Program-made: the position numbers and the translations under genes
The notes under the pieces: model-generated
Database searches by the model: none
Told to the model about the DNA's origin: nothing
Seen by the model: only the letters and a program-made list of their open reading frames with translations
Shown here: positions 60,833 through 64,000 of the stretch, in pieces
Layout: every line of letters starts with the position of its first letter
How positions within the stretch are numbered: position 1 is the stretch's first letter
Assembly (NCBI GenBank): GCA_027924585.1
Contig: BSBM01000370.1
Span: 27,089,501-27,153,500 of the forward strand
Source: Larix kaempferi
Taxonomy: Eukaryota; Streptophyta; Pinopsida; Pinales; Pinaceae
Direction: 5' to 3'
DNA length: 64,000 nucleotides

Positions 60833-61836
60833 ATGAGCCTATATAATTTTTTGAAATTTACCAAAAATCCATACTAGTTCAAAAACCCATACAAATTTCC
60901 CTATTCCAAGCAACTCTGCTTTATAGAGAAAAACTGTAACTTTGACAAAATTACTAGATTCAATTACGTTGCTAAATTTAGATTCAATTTTGTCATATTT
61001 GTTAAATTATTACAATTTTTCTTTATATTCACAGCATCCTTGAAGGCTACATGACATGCAATAATGAGGTGAGCAACTTATTAAAGCTTGGCTCACAATC
61101 ACACTAATCATTTTCCACACAAAATTTTTATGTTGGAGTCAAAGAGAGGACGTACCTCCTTCCTTAAGAAGAATGAACATTACATGGGACCTCATTAATG
61201 AAAATACTTGAACATTTCCATTTAGAGGCAAAATGGATGCAATCAATGCAGTCCAATCAAATAAATGGCAGGTGGTTTTGTCCATTGATCAAAGCTGTGA
61301 AACTGACCCCCTGATATCTTTGTTTATATGACAACTGATTTTATAGGAAGAGGAGAATATGTATGCTCTACTACCACGTTCAGAGTTTGCCAATAAATAA
61401 CAGGGGCTGCAGACAGCATTATGGTAGCCAACACAGTGGAATTGAGTGCAGCCTAAAGATTATCAAACCACGGAAACTTTTTTGAAAAAAAAATGTGATT
61501 TTTTATTAAAGATCTAAGATGGTGGTTATGTCAATTGCCCAAATGGTAGCATGTACCATGAAAAACTTTGCAGGCAATGAATATTATCTAATTTTTTTAC
61601 TTCTTTCCTCCAGGAAAATTACTCAATAATGTTTGATTACCATGAACCTCAGTTCTTAAGTACACTGAAAGAATCAAAAGGAATATGACTAATACCTAAA
61701 ATGAACAGAATAAACATAAAATAGGAATGAGAATATGATGACTTAAAGAATATCCGTGAATCCATCCAACACCCTTCCTCGACTGCTATGCTCCAAGGTT
61801 AGTTGACTTCAAAAATTCCAGTGTCTATGCAAGTTG
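60833..61836. other. Spacer and probable 3' UTR of the - strand gene
   Basis: It is AT-rich with no coding signal. On the - strand AATAAA occurs at 61502-61507, about 330 bases after the stop codon of the terminal exon at 61837-62016, and could be its polyadenylation signal. A run of nine A on the + strand lies just beyond it. Confidence 0.4.
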
Positions 61837-62016
61837 TCACTCTTCTGGCTTTTCAGGTTCTTTATCAGGATCCTCCTCCTCCTCTTTCTGCTCCTCATCT
61901 TCCTCGTCTTCCTCAAAAGGAGGGTCTGAAGGTAATGGAGGAGGAAGAGGTGTCTTCATAGGGCTAAATTGAGGGAATATATCAGGTCGGCGACCAGGTC
62001 CTGGCCTTTCCCATTC
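61837..62016 (-). CDS. 3'-terminal exon of an unidentified gene with acidic C-terminus
   Basis: On the - strand a clear acceptor (AATGCTTCGCAG) is followed by 180 bases, 59 codons and TGA (61837-61839). The product starts EWERPGPGRRPDIFPQF, continues SPMKTPLPPPLPSDPPFEED and ends in a Glu/Asp/Lys-rich tail (PDKEPEKPEE). It has no disrupting mutation. The Pro-rich then acidic C-terminus is reminiscent of conserved plant organellar proteins of unknown role, but I cannot name the family. No upstream exon was found between 62016 and 64000, so the next exon is either short and missed or beyond the right edge, past a tandem duplication and a Gypsy fragment. An alternative is a stranded exon of a decayed gene. 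Confidence 0.65.
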   Translation of the reverse strand, partial: EWERPGPGRRPDIFPQFSPMKTPLPPPLPSDPPFEEDEEDEEQKEEEEDPDKEPEKPEE

Positions 62017-62440
62017 CTGCGAAGCATTAAAAGAAACATTACTGAAAAATTAAAAATTTAAATCCAAAGAAATTGAAATGTGTAGCTAATTATTGCCCAT
62101 ATTTGGTATACTTGAGAACCCACAAACAAATGTTAATATCTGACCACTATGGAGCAAGTAATGCTTGAAAACACCAATGGCATCTTTCCTAGGATATATG
62201 TAACAAATGAGAACTGCATTGCACATATTCAGAATTGGGCAGTGTGCAACTGAAAGGATTACAAAGTGGAACTTATAGTTTTGGCATAGCCCCCTCTTGA
62301 TCACAGACCATTAAAGAGGCATTGTTTAATTAAAATGATATATCATTGTTATTTAGACAGCAAAAACATTTTAACTTGAGAGTAGAAAATGTAGTTGACT
62401 CAAAGATCTGTTCTTCATCACATGAAGCAATGGACAGACA
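62017..62440 (-). other. Intron sequence upstream of the acidic terminal exon
   Basis: It is AT-rich without coding signal; presumed to be the last intron of the - strand gene. Confidence 0.4.
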
Positions 62441-63046
62441 AACGAAAATATGAGAACTCAAGAAATTGTCTATATTCATCTCCAAATGACGAAACAAATG
62501 GTTCAAGCTGAAAACCATCCAGTAGTAAGTCCCTGAGGGATTGTGGTCAAGTTGCACAGTTTCACAAGTTTTATTTTCGAAGGTTGTGAAGATCTATGGA
62601 GCATATATACATATACATATATATAAGGAGAATCAAAGTTTGACAACGGATAAAAGAAATTGTTGCAAGTGATGGTTACTAAAGGATTAATGTTTCCAAC
62701 ACATCTCTTGGCTATTCCCGGGAATGGGTAAAGGGACGTTTCCAACGAAAATACGAGAACTCAAGAAATTGTCTATATTCATCTCCGAATGACGAAACAA
62801 ATGGTTCAAGCTGAAAACCATCCAGTAGTCAGTCCCTGAGGGATTGTGCTCAAGTTGCACAGTTTCACAAGTTTCATTTTCGAAGGTTGTGAAGATCTAT
62901 GGAGCATATATACATATACATATATATAAGGAGAATCAAAGTTTGAAAACGGATAAAAGAAATTGTTGCAAGTGATGGTTCCTAAAGGATCAATGTTTCC
63001 AAAACATCTCTTGGCTATTCCCGGGGATGGGGGTAAAGGGATGCAA
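62441..63046. repeat. 303-bp direct tandem duplication
   Basis: AACGAAAATA begins at 62441 and at 62744. The copies are about 95% identical over 300 bases, including ATATATACATATACATATAT and CTCTTGGCTATTCCCGGG. It lies in the presumed intron of the - strand gene. Small open frames inside are not conserved between copies. Confidence 0.85.
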
Positions 63047-64000
63047 CAAGGCCAACAAAATCAATCAATCAGCGACAATAACAATGATGAGTTATGTCTA
63101 TTGAAGATCTTTTTGAACATCTAGCGACTCCATTGAGGGTAAAGTCTCTCTTCTCTGTAAAAGAAGGTTTCAACACTCTATGGTGACTCCATAATAGAGG
63201 TATAATTTGATTGCAATATTTTTTCTTCATTATTGACAAGATGCCAAATGAGTTTTGAAGAGTTCATAGCTAGGGGATATGCTCCTTTGGATTTCACTGC
63301 TATTCATGGATATCCAAATCCACTACCTGCTCCATCAACATGTATTAGTCTTCTCCCTAGATTCGATGGAAGTGGGGGCTCTACAAAGCAGCGTCTTGAA
63401 GATTTTTGTACATTTGTAGAGAATTTTACCTCCGACATGAGGATGTGGTGATGAAGATTTTTTCAAAACCCTTGTGTGGAGATGTGAGAGAATTCCGGGT
63501 ACCATTGTGATTTGAGGAAGGGAGGCATTGATTCAATGCTGACCTATGAAACCGTCTTCGTGGATTGTTGGGGAGAACCTCAAGAATACGGAGATTCCCT
63601 GGCAGAGAGGGAACAGTGCAGCAATAAATCAACACCAATGCGTGATAATACTGAAGGAATGAGTGATGCCAAAGCTTTCAAGGAAGAGGAATCTCCACAC
63701 TTTCTATTTGTGCATATCATTGAAGACAGAGTTTGTGAGGTGAAGGATGAGACAATTTTAGACACTAGGTCATCAAATTCTCTCAACTACAAGCAGAAAG
63801 AGCCTCATGAATCATGTAATCTCAATAAGTTCATCTTTGCTGGTCAAGAGGAAGAGGCACAAATCAGCCATGCAGAATTAAATGAATTGGACAGTTTATC
63901 CTTGCACATCCCCATAGTGAACCAAGAATCGTTTGATCAGATACCACTGCAGAAAGAGTAGCAACTTTTCATTCAACTAGAAGAGGATCTTCCTCATAGT
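63047..64000 (+). pseudogene. Gypsy gag fragment, cut by the window edge
   Basis: From 63233 the + strand reads TRCQMSFEEFIARGYAPLDF, then LLPRFDGSGGSTKQRLEDFC, followed after a shift by DVVMKIFSKPLCGDVRE and VDCWGEPQEYGDSLAERE. This matches the capsid region of plant Ty3/Gypsy gag (a PxFDG motif, then ..F...L.G.A..W). Stops at 63451 and 63960 break it. Its 5' LTR was not found in the preceding 200 bases. It is distinct from the element at 52-61 kb. Confidence 0.65.

Overview
The window looks like nuclear DNA of a seed plant, most likely a gymnosperm (conifer-type). It is AT-rich, mostly old and broken retrotransposons, and holds one plant-specific gene stretched over about 22.5 kb by two introns of about 8 kb each. 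Organism assignment is inference from gene family and architecture; no species marker was seen.

The one complete gene is a phytepsin-type vacuolar aspartic proteinase on the + strand: 13 coding exons between 13730 and 36269, joining in frame to 509 codons. It has a signal peptide, propeptide, both catalytic Asp motifs (DTG, DSG) and a full plant-specific saposin-like insert with six Cys and one N-glycosylation site. A probable non-coding first exon ends near 12485, followed by a 5'-UTR intron holding a 37-bp repeat in six copies. A second gene is represented by its 3'-terminal coding exon only, on the - strand (61837..62016), encoding a Pro-rich then highly acidic C-terminus; its upstream exons were not found.

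Layout: 1-12.3 kb is intergenic, with a Copia RNase H relic, several tandem duplications and a decayed, partly duplicated fragment of a plant EF-hand mitochondrial carrier (SAMTL-like). 12.3-36.6 kb is the proteinase gene. Intron 2 carries a SINE with a perfect 16-bp target-site duplication, a - strand Copia relic, GA microsatellites and a probable solo LTR. Intron 7 carries another SINE, a LINE ORF1 piece and a LINE reverse-transcriptase piece of a second lineage. 36.6-41.6 kb is minisatellite-rich DNA. 41.6-45.6 kb is a + strand L1-like LINE relic. 45.6-52.4 kb includes a non-autonomous LTR element. 52.4-60.8 kb is a nearly complete Ty3/Gypsy element with both LTRs, into whose RNase H region a GC-rich polyadenylated mRNA copy was retroposed, flanked by a 17-bp target-site duplication. 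60.8-64 kb holds the acidic terminal exon, a 303-bp tandem duplication and the start of another Gypsy gag.

No prokaryotic-type operon, CRISPR or defence system is present. The points most worth a second look are the nested retrocopy of an unidentified transcript, the repeat array in the proteinase 5'-UTR intron, the duplicated carrier pseudogene, the antisense bias of intronic transposons, and the very high density of local tandem duplications.
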